A DNA stretch of 64,000 nucleotides from Paraburkholderia bannensis (GCF_014200455.1 NZ_JACHBW010000002.1:310001-374000); one strand, 5' to 3'. Counted from the stretch's first letter, positions 18,940-28,193 are shown. Made by a program: numbers and translations. Notes: generated from the sequence alone by a model not told the origin.

Positions 18940-19162
18940 TGTAAAAAGCGCGCGCGCTGCTTGCCTCGCTCATTGCGTCAATCCGCCGCGGCTGCCGCGC
19001 CCGTCGCGTGCGGGCCCCATTTTTACCTGCTCAAAGCGCAGCGTGCGCAAGATGCGCTTCCCTTATCTCCGGAATTTCGGGCGCACGCGCCGTGGCTGCG
19101 TTGCTATCCTTCACGCCACGCCGTCGTCAGAACGGCGTGCCCACAATACTGGAGTACGTCCC

Positions 19163-19474
19163 ATGAAATCGTCCCGCCGCAGCTTTCTGATTACGAGCCT
19201 TGGCGTCGCCACGACCGTCGCGCTGTCGCGCCAGGCTTTCGCCGACGCGCCGAAGGCCACCGAAGCCGATCCCACCTCGCAGGCGCTCGGCTACAAGCTC
19301 GACGCAACCAAGGTCGACAAGGCCAAATTCGCGAAGTACGCCCCCGGCCAGGATTGCAGCAACTGCACGTTCTATCAAGGCAAGGCCACCGACGCTTTCG
19401 CGCCGTGCCCGATGTTCGGCGGCAAGCAGGTCGCGGGCAAGGGCTGGTGCAGCGCGTATAACAAGAAGGCTTAA
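19163..19474 (+). CDS. High-potential iron-sulfur protein (HiPIP)
   Basis: A 103-residue protein with a Tat signal peptide (SRRSFLITSLG, cleavage near AFA-D at residue 28). The mature part has four cluster cysteines in the HiPIP pattern: CSNC, then CPMF, then GWC. It is a periplasmic one-electron carrier with a 4Fe-4S cluster. The ATG at 19163 has a GGAG about 9 nt upstream. It is monocistronic, flanked by an unrelated oxidoreductase and a convergent amidase. Confidence 0.95.
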   Translation: MKSSRRSFLITSLGVATTVALSRQAFADAPKATEADPTSQALGYKLDATKVDKAKFAKYAPGQDCSNCTFYQGKATDAFAPCPMFGGKQVAGKGWCSAYNKKA

Positions 19475-19517
19475 GTCCCTGAGCCCTTAAACCCCCAAGC
19501 GCTGCGAGGGCGCTGCG

Positions 19518-21041
19518 TCACACGCGCGCCATCAGCAGCGGCGGGCGCTTGTCGAACCACGGGCGCGCCGCTTCCAGTTGCGCGGCGAGGCGCAGCAGCA
19601 ACGCATCGTTGCCCTCGCGCGCCGCGAACTGCACCCCGATCGGCAGACCACGCGCATTCCACGCGAGCGGCACCGTCATCGCCGGCTGTCCCGTCAGGTT
19701 GAACAGCTCGGTACAGCCCGCCCACGCGAACGCCTTGCCCGCGGCTTCCATCAGCATCTTTCGCATCAACGCTTCCACCGGCATCGCGGTGACGGCGCGC
19801 ATCTGCATACGCTCGGATTGAGTCGGCTTGAGTTCGCCGATCTTCACCGGCGGCCCGGCGAGCGTCGCGCACAAAATCACATCGAAACGCGTCATCAGAT
19901 CGCCGAGCTGCTTGGTGATGCGCTGCTGCACTTCGAGCGCGCCCGGCAGTTCGCGTTCGCCCAGTTTGCGGCCGATATGCGCCATCGCCCACGTCGCGAT
20001 TTCGAAGTCCTGGCGGCGCGGCTTGTTGCCCGTGATGGTGTCGGCGTTGAGCACGTACTGTTCGGCAACCACCGACCACAACATCAGAAAGGCTTCGCGC
20101 GCCGCCGAGAAATCGATGCCGAGTTTCACCGGCTCGACGTTATGGCCGAGCGAGGTAAGCAGCGCCGCAGCATCGTCGAGCGCGCCGCGCACGTCGGGCG
20201 AGAGCGCGTCGGCGAACAGCGGATCGTCGATATACGCGATTGCGAGCGGCTTGCTGCCGTCGAGCGGTTCGCGCGCCGCCGCCAGGTAGGTGCCGGGCGC
20301 GCCCGGCGGCAGGGCGGGGTCGCCCGCGAACAGATCGAGCATCAGCGCGCTGTCGCGCACGCTGCGCGACACGGCGAGATCGACGCCCAGTTCGCCGGGC
20401 GCGGGCGGCAGGTTCGAAGGCGGCTGCTTGCCGCGCGTCGGCTTCAGGCCGAACAGGCCGCAGCACGAGGCCGGAATGCGGATCGAGCCGCCGCCGTCGG
20501 AGGCATGCGCGAGCGGCACGATGCCCGCCGCGACCGCCGCCGCCGCGCCGCCGCTGGAGCCGCCCGGCGTGTGGTCGAGGCTCCACGGATTGCGGCACGC
20601 GCCGAACAGTTCCGGCTCGGTGTACGGCATCTGGCCGAGTTCCGGCGCGCTGGTCTTGCCGAAGATATTGAGGCCCGCCGAGCGAATACGCGCGATCACG
20701 GGCGCATCCACCGTCGGCACGTAATGCCGATAGTGACGGCTGCCGAAGGTCATGCGCAGGCCCGCCACCGCCGCGCCCAGATCCTTGACGAGAAACGGCA
20801 CGCCCGCGAGCGGCCCTTGCGCGAGCGCCTCGAAACCGTCGCCGCCCGCCTCGATGCGCAGCGAGCGCTTGCGCGCGGCGTCGTAGTCCTTGAGCACGAC
20901 CGCGTTGATGGCGGGATTGGTGGCCTCGGCGCGCGCGATGGCGTCGTCGAGCAGTTCGCGCGCGCTCACGTCGCGGCGCTGCACGAGTTCGGCAAGGCCG
21001 ATGGCATCGTATTCCAGATAGTCGGACCGCAAGTCGCGCAC
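19518..21041 (-). CDS. Amidase signature family protein
   Basis: A 507-residue amidase. The Ser-cisSer-Lys triad is visible: Lys in PFLVKDLG (about residue 86), the serine-rich PGGSSGGAAAAVAAG loop (about 160-174), and the nucleophile serine in DGGGSIRIPAS (about 185). GatA-like length, but no GatB/GatC genes nearby, so it is more likely a stand-alone amidase than an amidotransferase. Start: GTG at 21041 overlaps AAGGAG, while a TTG at 21032 has that same AAGGAG 8 nt upstream and may be the real start. It is convergent with the HiPIP gene. Confidence 0.92.
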   Translation of the reverse strand: MRDLRSDYLEYDAIGLAELVQRRDVSARELLDDAIARAEATNPAINAVVLKDYDAARKRSLRIEAGGDGFEALAQGPLAGVPFLVKDLGAAVAGLRMTFGSRHYRHYVPTVDAPVIARIRSAGLNIFGKTSAPELGQMPYTEPELFGACRNPWSLDHTPGGSSGGAAAAVAAGIVPLAHASDGGGSIRIPASCCGLFGLKPTRGKQPPSNLPPAPGELGVDLAVSRSVRDSALMLDLFAGDPALPPGAPGTYLAAAREPLDGSKPLAIAYIDDPLFADALSPDVRGALDDAAALLTSLGHNVEPVKLGIDFSAAREAFLMLWSVVAEQYVLNADTITGNKPRRQDFEIATWAMAHIGRKLGERELPGALEVQQRITKQLGDLMTRFDVILCATLAGPPVKIGELKPTQSERMQMRAVTAMPVEALMRKMLMEAAGKAFAWAGCTELFNLTGQPAMTVPLAWNARGLPIGVQFAAREGNDALLLRLAAQLEAARPWFDKRPPLLMARV

Positions 21042-21079
21042 TCCTTATAGGTGTTATCGGCCAGGGTGTTTTCGGCAGG

Positions 21080-21126
21080 CAAAAGAAAGCGGCCATTGCA
21101 GCGATTCTGCCGCAATGGCCGTTTTT
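21080..21126 (-). terminator. Intrinsic terminator of the dienelactone hydrolase gene
   Basis: A 10-bp perfect stem (21090-21099 with 21112-21121, CGGCCATTGC/GCAATGGCCG) and 12-nt loop. On the minus strand it is followed by CTTTCTTTT; on the plus strand by GTTTTTC. It sits 27 bp past the hydrolase stop, upstream of the amidase start. Confidence 0.88.
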
Positions 21127-21147
21127 CAGAAGCGCACGTGTGGCGCG

Positions 21148-21846
21148 TTACAGATGTTCGGCGAGGAACGCCAGCGTGCGGCCATGCGCGAGCGCCGAAG
21201 CCTTCTGGTTGTACGAGGCGCGCACGGAGCAGTTGAAGCCGTGATCCGCGCCCGGATAGATATAGACGTCGGCGTTGTCGCGGCCCGCGAAACGCTCCTT
21301 CACCTGGCCCACCGCATCGAGCGGAATGCCGTGATCGAGTTCGCCGTAGTGGAACAGGATCGGCTGGGTGATCTTGTCGGCGAGATCGAGTTGCGTGTGG
21401 ATGCCGCCGCCGTAGTACGACACCGCCGCGTCGACCGAGCCGCTCGCCGCCGCCAGATACGCAAGGCGGCCGCCCAGGCAATAGCCGATGGCCGCGACCT
21501 TGCCGGTGCACTCGGGCAGCTTGCGCAGCGTGTCGGCGGTCGCGGCGATGTCCGAGACGACATTGTTGAAGTCGAGCTGCTTCATCAGTTCGATGCCGCG
21601 GTCGCGGTCCGCGCCCACGTATTCCAGTTCGACGCGCGGGGCGCTGCGCCAGAAGATGTCAGGCGCGATCGCCACGTAGCCGTCCAGCGCGTACTGCTCG
21701 ACGACGTCGCGGATATGACCGTTCACGCCGAAGATTTCCTGCAGGATGACGATGCCCGGGCCCTTGCCGCCCTTGGGCAGGGCGAGGTACGCGCCGAAGC
21801 TGTCCTTGCCGGCCGGGATGTCGATCCACCTGGTCGTTACGCTCAC
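21148..21846 (-). CDS. Dienelactone hydrolase family protein
   Basis: A 232-residue alpha/beta hydrolase. The DLH triad is present: nucleophile cysteine in GYCLGG (about residue 121), Asp in GELDHGIP (about 170), His in GADHGFN (about 201). The family hydrolyses dienelactones in chlorocatechol breakdown, but many members have other ester or lactone substrates. The start is GTG at 21846, with AGGAGAG 5 nt upstream; the open frame extends much further but without support. No aromatic degradation genes lie around it. Confidence 0.93.
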   Translation of the reverse strand: MSVTTRWIDIPAGKDSFGAYLALPKGGKGPGIVILQEIFGVNGHIRDVVEQYALDGYVAIAPDIFWRSAPRVELEYVGADRDRGIELMKQLDFNNVVSDIAATADTLRKLPECTGKVAAIGYCLGGRLAYLAAASGSVDAAVSYYGGGIHTQLDLADKITQPILFHYGELDHGIPLDAVGQVKERFAGRDNADVYIYPGADHGFNCSVRASYNQKASALAHGRTLAFLAEHL

Positions 21847-22045
21847 GTTGCTCTCCTTCTTCGCGAATGGGGTGATGCCGTCAAAACGGGCAGCCAGTTT
21901 GCCATAGGCCTGTGTCGGCTTGCAGCGCGGCTTCGTTCTCGCAAGCGGATCGTAAAGATCTCGATTATTCATTTTTCGGGCGCGCGGGGCTTCGCTAGAG
22001 TCGGACGGGTAGGTTCGTCCCGCTCTACATGCAAAGGATTTCGTC

Positions 22046-23128
22046 ATGAGTTCAACTGCTTTTAGCCGTCGCTTCGATCTGCGCCTGCCGCTCGTGCAGG
22101 GGCCGATGGCGGGCGGTCCCACTACGCCAGCACTCGTGTCCGCTGTATCGAACGCGGGCGGGCTGGGGTTTCTCGCGGGCGCGGCGCTCGCGCCCGAAAA
22201 GATCGCCAGCGAAGTGGCCGCGATCCGCGCGCTCACCACCAGGCCGTTCGGCGTGAATCTCTTCGTGCTCGACCGCGCGGATCCGGACGACGCCACCGTG
22301 CGCCGCGCGCTTGGCGCGATCGATCCGTTGCGCGCGCAATTTGATCTGCCGCCCGGCGCGCCGCTCGCGGCCTATGCGCCCGACTTCCGCGCGCAACTCG
22401 ATACGCTCGTCGATCTGCGCGTGCCGGTGGTGAGTTTCACGTTCGGCCTGCTGCCCAGCGAGGATGTGGCGCGGCTGCACGCGGCGGGCAGTTATGTGAT
22501 CGGCACCGCGACCCATGTCGCCGAAGCGCTCGCGTGGCGCGATGCGGGCGCGGACGCTATCGTCGCGCAGGGCGCGGAAGCGGGCGGCCATCGCGGCACC
22601 TTTATCGGCGAGGTGGCGCACGCGTTGATCGGCACCTTCGCGCTAACGCCGCAGATCGCCGACGCGAGCGGCCTGCCCGTGCTCGCGGCGGGCGGCATCA
22701 TGGACGGACGCGGCATCGCCGCCGCGCTCGCGCTGGGCGCGCAGGCCGTGCAGATGGGCACGGCGTTTCTCGGCTGCGCGCAAAGCGCGATCCCCGCCGA
22801 CTGGAAAGCGCGTCTGCGTGCATCCGCCGATACGTCGACTTCGGTCACGCGCGCGATCACGGGCCGTCACGCGCGCGGCATCCGCAATCCGCTGATGGCG
22901 CAGCTCGAAGCGCACGCGGATAGCGTCGCGCCCTATCCGGTGCAGAACGCGCTGACCCAGGAATTACGCCAGCGCGCCGCGCGCGCGAATGATGGCGACT
23001 GGCTCTCGCTGTGGTCGGGGCAGGGCGCGCCGCTGTCGCGCGTGCGCGAAGAAGGCATCGGCGCGGCGCAACTCGTCGATGCGCTCGACGCGGAGTGGCG
23101 CGCGACGTTGCGCAGGTTCCACGGCTGA
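22046..23128 (+). CDS. Nitronate monooxygenase (2-nitropropane dioxygenase family)
   Basis: A 360-residue FMN-dependent TIM-barrel protein. Family motifs include the N-terminal LPLVQGPMAGG, GVNLFVL near residue 68, AQGAEAGGHRG near 172, and VLAAGGIMDGRG near 212, which bind FMN phosphate. It oxidises alkyl nitronates such as propionate-3-nitronate, a detoxification role. The ATG follows a promoter-like region after the divergent hydrolase gene. It starts 200 bp from the divergent DLH start, so the two could share regulation. Confidence 0.93.
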   Translation: MSSTAFSRRFDLRLPLVQGPMAGGPTTPALVSAVSNAGGLGFLAGAALAPEKIASEVAAIRALTTRPFGVNLFVLDRADPDDATVRRALGAIDPLRAQFDLPPGAPLAAYAPDFRAQLDTLVDLRVPVVSFTFGLLPSEDVARLHAAGSYVIGTATHVAEALAWRDAGADAIVAQGAEAGGHRGTFIGEVAHALIGTFALTPQIADASGLPVLAAGGIMDGRGIAAALALGAQAVQMGTAFLGCAQSAIPADWKARLRASADTSTSVTRAITGRHARGIRNPLMAQLEAHADSVAPYPVQNALTQELRQRAARANDGDWLSLWSGQGAPLSRVREEGIGAAQLVDALDAEWRATLRRFHG

Positions 23129-23686
23129 ACCCATCTGAAGACGCGGCCGAAAGCGCTCGGATCTGCCGCTGTCCTGGCGCGCGCAACACGTGCGTCAGGA
23201 CCTTGCGGAAAATTAATCGAAGGCTGACTTTAAAGCCGGAACATCGAGCGCCTATCCAATTCGTTGCGCATTCAAAAAAGCAAACGTTGCCGGACCCATT
23301 GCAGGCCCTGCTCAATGCTTCGCATAACTCGCCAAAAATCCCGAAAAATATTCCGGCGTAAATTGGACGAAGCTTTCGAAAGGATTGCAAACGTCGTTTT
23401 CGAGCCTTGCTGGACAAGGGTTTCGCGGGAATTGACCAGGTTTTCGAAGTACTCGGGTGAAAGCCTATTGGTACTCGCCCCGATATCTGAAAAAAGTCCC
23501 CCAAATTAATTTGATCACCTACACTTGCGCGCAAGTATGGTGCGAGAACGCTGTCACAAACGGCATTCGAAACCATGCTGGCCAGGTGCATCAAGGATGC
23601 ATCCTGCGTGGTCGTCCGCACGGGGAGCGACACGTCGGGGGCACAGGGCGATTACGTTGCTTTTGGGTTCGAAACTGGAGACTTAC
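23129..23686. other. Long leader region upstream of the branched-chain amino-acid binding protein gene
   Basis: 558 bp without a gene. The first part includes an inverted repeat (GTCCTG 23171-23176, CAGGAC 23196-23201) but no U-run. The second half is relatively AT-rich and holds a 14-bp perfect palindrome at 23523-23536. It presumably contains the promoter and a regulator site of the gene at 23687. Confidence 0.55.
23523..23536. promoter_or_regulatory. 14-bp perfect palindrome, candidate operator
   Basis: ACTTGCGCGCAAGT is a perfect dyad about 150 bp upstream of the binding-protein gene, in an otherwise AT-rich stretch. No regulator gene lies next to it, so the binding protein is unknown. 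Confidence 0.4.
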
Positions 23687-24832
23687 ATGAATATCAAGCT
23701 TCACAAGCTGTTGCCGATCAGCGCTGCAGCCATGCTGTGCGCGTCGTTCGCAACGGTGTCGAGCGCCGACGAAACGGTCAAGATTGGCCACGTCGCTCCG
23801 CTCACGGGCGGAATCGCACACCTTGGCAAGGACAACGAAAATGGCGCGCGTCTCGCAGTCGAAGAGATCAACGCCAAAGGTCTGACGATCAACGGCCAGA
23901 AGGTCACGCTCGCGCTCGACGCGCAGGACGACGCAGCTGACCCGCGTACGGCCACGCAGGTCGCGCAGAAGCTCGTTGACGACAAGGTTGTCGCAGTGGT
24001 CGGCCACCTGAACTCGGGTACGTCGATTCCGGCTTCGAAGATCTATAGCGATGCAGGCATCGTGCAGATCTCGCCGTCGGCCACCAACCCGGCCTACACG
24101 CAGCAAGGCTTCAAGACGACGTACCGCGTCGTGGCGACGGATGCCCAGCAAGGCCCGGCGCTCGCGAACTACGCGTCGAAGAGCCTGAAGGTCAAGAGCG
24201 TCGCGATCGTCGACGACTCGACGGCTTACGGCCAGGGTCTCGCGAACGAATTCGAGAAGACCGCCAAGTCGCTCGGCATCAACGTTCTGTCGCATGACGC
24301 GACCAACGACAAGGCCGTGGACTTCCGCGCAATTCTGACGAAGATCAAGGGCGAAAACCCCGACGCGATCATGTACGGCGGCATGGACGCCACCGGCGGC
24401 CCGTTCGCCAAGCAAGCCAAGCAGCTCGGCCTGCGCGCCAAGGTGCTGGCAGGCGACGGCGTGTGTACCGACAAGCTGTCGGACCTGGCCGGCGACGCAA
24501 CCGACAACATCGTCTGCTCGGAAGCCGGCATGGCGCTCGAAAAGATGGCGGGCGGCAAGGCGTTCGAAGCCAAGTACGAGAAGCGCTTCGGCCAGCCGAT
24601 CCAGATCTACGCACCGTTCACGTATGACGCGGTCTACATCATCGTCGACGCGATGAAGCGCTCCAACTCGACGGATCCGGCGAAGATTCTCGCAGCGATG
24701 CCTTCGACGGACTACAAGGGTGTGATCGGCGAGACGACCTTCGATTCGAAGGGCGACCTCAAGCACGGCGTGATCTCGCTGTACAACTACAAGTCGGGCA
24801 AGAAGTCGCTGCTCGACGTGGTGAAGATGTAA
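23687..24832 (+). CDS. Branched-chain amino-acid ABC transporter substrate-binding protein (LivK/BraC-like)
   Basis: A 381-residue periplasmic binding protein, type I fold. A Sec signal peptide covers about residues 1-26 (MNIKLHKLLPISAAAML...SSA). The mature protein starts with ETVKIGHVAPLTGG and carries the HLNSGTSIPASKIY ligand loop characteristic of Leu/Ile/Val-binding proteins. The permease and ATPase genes are not adjacent, so it is an orphan component feeding a system encoded elsewhere. The ATG at 23687 has CTGGAG 8 nt upstream. It is probably strongly expressed: it shows a strong codon bias (AAG, GAC, AAC, CTG) and a double hairpin terminator. Confidence 0.95.
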   Translation: MNIKLHKLLPISAAAMLCASFATVSSADETVKIGHVAPLTGGIAHLGKDNENGARLAVEEINAKGLTINGQKVTLALDAQDDAADPRTATQVAQKLVDDKVVAVVGHLNSGTSIPASKIYSDAGIVQISPSATNPAYTQQGFKTTYRVVATDAQQGPALANYASKSLKVKSVAIVDDSTAYGQGLANEFEKTAKSLGINVLSHDATNDKAVDFRAILTKIKGENPDAIMYGGMDATGGPFAKQAKQLGLRAKVLAGDGVCTDKLSDLAGDATDNIVCSEAGMALEKMAGGKAFEAKYEKRFGQPIQIYAPFTYDAVYIIVDAMKRSNSTDPAKILAAMPSTDYKGVIGETTFDSKGDLKHGVISLYNYKSGKKSLLDVVKM

Positions 24833-24841
24833 ATCCGCATG

Positions 24842-24873
24842 CGATACCAACCGGCTTTGGCCGGTTGGTATCG
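24842..24873. repeat. Perfect 14-bp inverted repeat downstream of the binding-protein gene
   Basis: Arms at 24842-24855 and 24860-24873 (CGATACCAACCGGC and its complement) with a 4-nt loop. It forms a stable hairpin 9 bp after the stop codon with no U-run, so it may protect the mRNA 3' end or enhance the following terminator. Confidence 0.85.
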
Positions 24874-24879
24874 ATGTGA

Positions 24880-24917
24880 AAAAGCCCACGGGTTTCGGTC
24901 CGTGGGCTTTTGTTTTT
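24880..24917 (+). terminator. Intrinsic terminator of the binding-protein gene
   Basis: A 12-bp stem (24880-24891 with 24900-24911, AAAAGCCCACGG/CCGTGGGCTTTT), 8-nt loop, then GTTTTT. The A-run on the other side makes it usable also by the convergent MFS gene. Confidence 0.93.
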
Positions 24918-24953
24918 CCAGCGTCGCGGCAGTGCGCGTTCAGGCCGTGCGCG

Positions 24954-26204
24954 TCAGATACCCAGACGGCGCAACACCTTCGGCCCCGCGAACGCCACCA
25001 GCGCCGCGCACAATGCGACCACGGCCAGACCCACGGTGAGATTGGTCACCTGCGTGATCGCGCCGATCACCACCGGCCCGAACAGCAAGCCGAAATACGC
25101 GATGCCCGCGACGTGCGCGAGCCCCTCGGCCGCGTGGATGCCCTTCACGCGCGCGGCGGCGGCGAACAGCACCGGCATCATATTGGCGAGGCCCAGGCCC
25201 ATCAGCGTGAAGCCCGTGAGCGCCGTGAACGAGTACGGTAGCAGCAGCGCGCCGATCATCCCCGCGCAGGCCAGCGACGCGCTTGCGAGCACCAGTTGCG
25301 GCGCGCCAAAGCGTGCGCGCACCGCGTCGCCCGCGAAGCGCGCCACCGCCATGCCGCCCGAGAACGCCGCATAGGCGGCGCTGGCGAGCGCGGGCGTGGC
25401 GATCACGACGTCGCGCATATAGACGGTGGCCCAATCGTACATCGCGCCTTCGGCGATCAGCGCGATCAGGGCGATGCCGCCCAGCGCCCACAGCGCGGGC
25501 GTGCGCCAGCGGTTGCCGGTCTTGGCGTGCTCGCCGTGGGTGGCGTGCGGCACATGCGGCAGCACGAATGGGCACGACACCCAAAGCACCAGCGCGGCCA
25601 GCGCGGACGCGAGGAACAGATGCAGCGCGGGCGCCAGGCCGCGCGCCAGCAGCGCGCCGCCAATCGCCGCGCCCGCCATCCCGCCCAGGCTGAACATGCC
25701 GTGCAGCGCCGACATGATGGGTTTGCCGACGGCTTCCTCGACGGCGCTGGCTTCGGCGTTCATCGACACGTCGAGCGTGGCCATGCCGATGCCGAACAGG
25801 GCCAGCACCACCAGCAGCATCCAGTAGTAGGGCACCACGAGGATCAGCGCGCCGCACACGGACATGGTGAGGCCGCCCGCGAGACACGCGCGCCGCGAGC
25901 CGACCCGCGCGATCCAGCCGCCGATCGTCGTCATCGCGGCGATCGAGCCGCCCGCCACCGCGAACAGCGCGTAGGAGAGCATGGCGGCGCTGAGGTGGAA
26001 TTTGTCGCGCACGGTGGGCACGTGCACGCCCCAGGAGGCGTACATCATGCCGGCGATGAAGAACAGCGCCATGGTCGCGTAGCGTGCGCGGCGGCGCGTG
26101 GCGGCGGGCAGCGCGCGATGCGTCGCGGCAGGCGTGGAAGCCGGATTTGAAGCCGGTGTTGAAGCGGACGCTGGGAGCGCCGGATCGGTGATGCGGTCGG
26201 ACAC
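24954..26204 (-). CDS. Major facilitator superfamily transporter (YbjJ-like)
   Basis: A 416-residue protein with 12 predicted transmembrane segments. The opening segment MALFFIAGMMYASWGVHVP and the NAEASAVEEAVGKP loop match the YbjJ-type MFS group. A disordered Ala/Pro/Ser tail of about 40 residues precedes the first membrane segment. The start is uncertain: GTG at 26204 has a weak GGGA upstream, and GTG at 26234 adds ten residues without a binding site. The substrate is unknown. It is convergent with the binding-protein gene and shares its terminator region. Confidence 0.9.
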   Translation of the reverse strand: MSDRITDPALPASASTPASNPASTPAATHRALPAATRRRARYATMALFFIAGMMYASWGVHVPTVRDKFHLSAAMLSYALFAVAGGSIAAMTTIGGWIARVGSRRACLAGGLTMSVCGALILVVPYYWMLLVVLALFGIGMATLDVSMNAEASAVEEAVGKPIMSALHGMFSLGGMAGAAIGGALLARGLAPALHLFLASALAALVLWVSCPFVLPHVPHATHGEHAKTGNRWRTPALWALGGIALIALIAEGAMYDWATVYMRDVVIATPALASAAYAAFSGGMAVARFAGDAVRARFGAPQLVLASASLACAGMIGALLLPYSFTALTGFTLMGLGLANMMPVLFAAAARVKGIHAAEGLAHVAGIAYFGLLFGPVVIGAITQVTNLTVGLAVVALCAALVAFAGPKVLRRLGI

Positions 26205-26450
26205 GGATAATCCCGTCGAAGAGAGGCCGCGCACATGCCACGGTGTCGGGCACGGCGCTCATACTGGAAGGGACGGCCGCGCGCAGCGTGCGGAAAACGC
26301 CAGGCCGCGCAGATACAAGCCGTCTGAAAGGCAAGCGATGATTCTAGCGAAGGCGCGCAATGAGTGCTGATGCCTGCGCGCGCTCTGCTTTAATGAGCGC
26401 AGCGCATGCACGGCGATTTCATCGACATTTCATCGACGGAGGACGATTCC

Positions 26451-27119
26451 TTGAAGATTCCCGCTCACGCTCCGCTTGATCTGCTGCATCAGGCGCCGGC
26501 CGGCACGCTCGCCACCCACGCGCGCGAGCCGCAAGGTTTCCCGTATCCGACGCTGCTGCCTTTCGCGACCGATGCGCGCCATCGTCCGGTGATCCTCGTG
26601 AGCCGCCTCGCCGAGCACACGCGCAATCTTCAGGAAGATCCCCGCGCGGGTTTTCTGGTGGCGCAAACGAGCGGCGAAGACGTGCTGGGCGCGCCGCGCA
26701 TGACGTTGATCGGCCGGTTCGAACCCTGCGGGGAGGGCGCGGATGGCGCGCTCGCGCGCCGTTATCTGCGCTATCACCCCGACGCCGCGCGCTATCTCGC
26801 ACTCGGCGACTTCACCTTCTGGACGCTGCAGGTCGAGCGGCTGCGCTATATCGGCGGCTTTGGCGCGATGGGCTGGCTCGACGGCGTGGAACTCGACACG
26901 CTCGATCCTGTGCCCGCCGAAGAGGAAGAAGCGCTGGTCCGTTTCGCCGCTACGCACCCTGCGCGACGCGAGGGTTTGACGCTGCTGGGCGTCGATCGTC
27001 ATGGCGCGGATTGGCGTATCGATGGCCGGCGCATGCGCCATCCATTCGAGGCGCCGCAACTCGACAGCGCATCCTTGCATGGCGCGCTAGCCAATTCTCT
27101 CGCCGCCCATTCAAACTGA
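26451..27119 (+). CDS. HugZ-like pyridoxamine-phosphate-oxidase-fold protein
   Basis: A 222-residue protein with an N-terminal split-barrel FMN/heme-binding domain (LATHAREPQGFPYPTLLPFATD near residue 17) and a C-terminal DUF2470-like domain, the HugZ/HutZ arrangement. Such proteins degrade heme or bind flavin; the exact role needs the key C-terminal histidine, which I cannot assign with confidence. Start: TTG at 26451 has a good GGAGGA 7 nt upstream, whereas an in-frame ATG at 26406 has none. There is no heme-uptake gene nearby. Confidence 0.85.
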   Translation: MKIPAHAPLDLLHQAPAGTLATHAREPQGFPYPTLLPFATDARHRPVILVSRLAEHTRNLQEDPRAGFLVAQTSGEDVLGAPRMTLIGRFEPCGEGADGALARRYLRYHPDAARYLALGDFTFWTLQVERLRYIGGFGAMGWLDGVELDTLDPVPAEEEEALVRFAATHPARREGLTLLGVDRHGADWRIDGRRMRHPFEAPQLDSASLHGALANSLAAHSN

Positions 27120-27610
27120 GTATTTTCTCTAAAACCCGGCGGTAAAAGGATTCCGGCAGGATTCAGGCAGGCTGAAAACGGCCACAAAGTGGCGTCAGCC
27201 GCCAATGATGCATTGCGTCATCGCGCGATATTGACTTCTATTCATCTGAAGTTTTCATGGGATGAAATGTTTATCGTTTTTGAGACAGATAATGTTCATG
27301 CCCTGCTAATTATGAGAAACGAATTTATCGACAGATTGGGGCATTGGGTAAAAATACCGATTTGCACGAAATGAAAGATTCTTACCATTTCTACATGCCA
27401 GCAAACGCTGACGTCAAACGCTGACGGAAGTGGTGCCAATCATCGGCAAACGTTTCGTAAAATATTTTGATTATTTTATTGCCGCGCGCTTTTCGTGGCA
27501 TTCGTTTCTGTGTTAATCTCGCCACCAATTTCCGAGGCAATTCAACTGTCAATCGGCATACTGGCATCAGATCGGTAGCCATTATCAACATTCATTAGGG
27601 CACCATACTC
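27120..27610. other. AT-rich leader upstream of the H-NS-like gene
   Basis: 491 bp of clearly lower GC than the window. It contains a pair of 12-bp direct repeats CAAACGCTGACG at 27402-27413 and 27415-27426. It probably holds the H-NS gene promoter and may itself be an H-NS target. Short open frames here lack binding sites and are not supported. Confidence 0.55.
27402..27426. repeat. Two adjacent 12-bp direct repeats
   Basis: CAAACGCTGACG occurs twice, separated by one base, about 190 bp upstream of the H-NS-like gene. The spacing of 13 bp is not a full helical turn multiple; function unknown. Confidence 0.7.
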
Positions 27611-27919
27611 ATGTCGTCATACAAGGAACTCCTCGCTCAGCGGGAAAAGCTGGAAAAGCAGATTCAAGAGGCAAAGGAGCGCGAGTACGCTGAGGTCCTC
27701 GACGAAATCAAGCAGAAAATGGCCGATTACGGCATTACCATCGCAGAACTCGGCGGCGCTCGCGCTGCAGGCAAGGCTGCAAAGGCAGCCAGCCGCTCGC
27801 GCGCAAGTGTGGCGCCCAAGTATCGTGACCCGGATAGCGGCAGCACGTGGTCGGGCCGTGGCAAGCCGCCGCGCTGGATCGCTGGCCAGGATCGCGATAA
27901 ATACCTGATCTCGAAGTAA
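27611..27919 (+). CDS. H-NS-family nucleoid-associated protein
   Basis: A 102-residue protein. Residues 1-45 form a charged coiled-coil oligomerization domain (KELLAQREKLEKQIQEAKERE). The C-terminal DNA-binding part has the TWSGRGKPPRWI loop (about residues 79-90) that enters the AT-rich minor groove, as in Burkholderia and Bordetella H-NS homologs. It silences AT-rich, often acquired DNA. The AT-rich leader suggests autoregulation. It is a single gene with its own terminator. Confidence 0.95.
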   Translation: MSSYKELLAQREKLEKQIQEAKEREYAEVLDEIKQKMADYGITIAELGGARAAGKAAKAASRSRASVAPKYRDPDSGSTWSGRGKPPRWIAGQDRDKYLISK

Positions 27920-27956
27920 TAAGCTGTAATAGATGGGCTTCACGGTCCATCGGTAT

Positions 27957-27994
27957 AAAAGCCGCGCTGTCACGGGGACGCGCGGCTTTTTGTT
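27957..27994 (+). terminator. Intrinsic terminator of the H-NS-like gene
   Basis: An 11-bp stem (27957-27967 with 27980-27990, AAAAGCCGCGC/GCGCGGCTTTT), 12-nt loop, then TGTT; 37 bp after the stop codon. Confidence 0.92.
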
Positions 27995-28193
27995 ATCTGG
28001 CTTACTGTGACTTTCTTTTTCTTACCATCACTAGTGACGTACATGGCGCGCACCCTTGCGCAGGATTGCTGAACGCGAATGCGAAGGGTTCTCGTAGTCG
28101 CCTGATTTAAAAGAAGATTCCAGGGTTATCTCCAATTGGGGACGGCGTCGCGATTACAATCGCGGAAATTCCCTCGTTCGCTTCTGGATCAGC

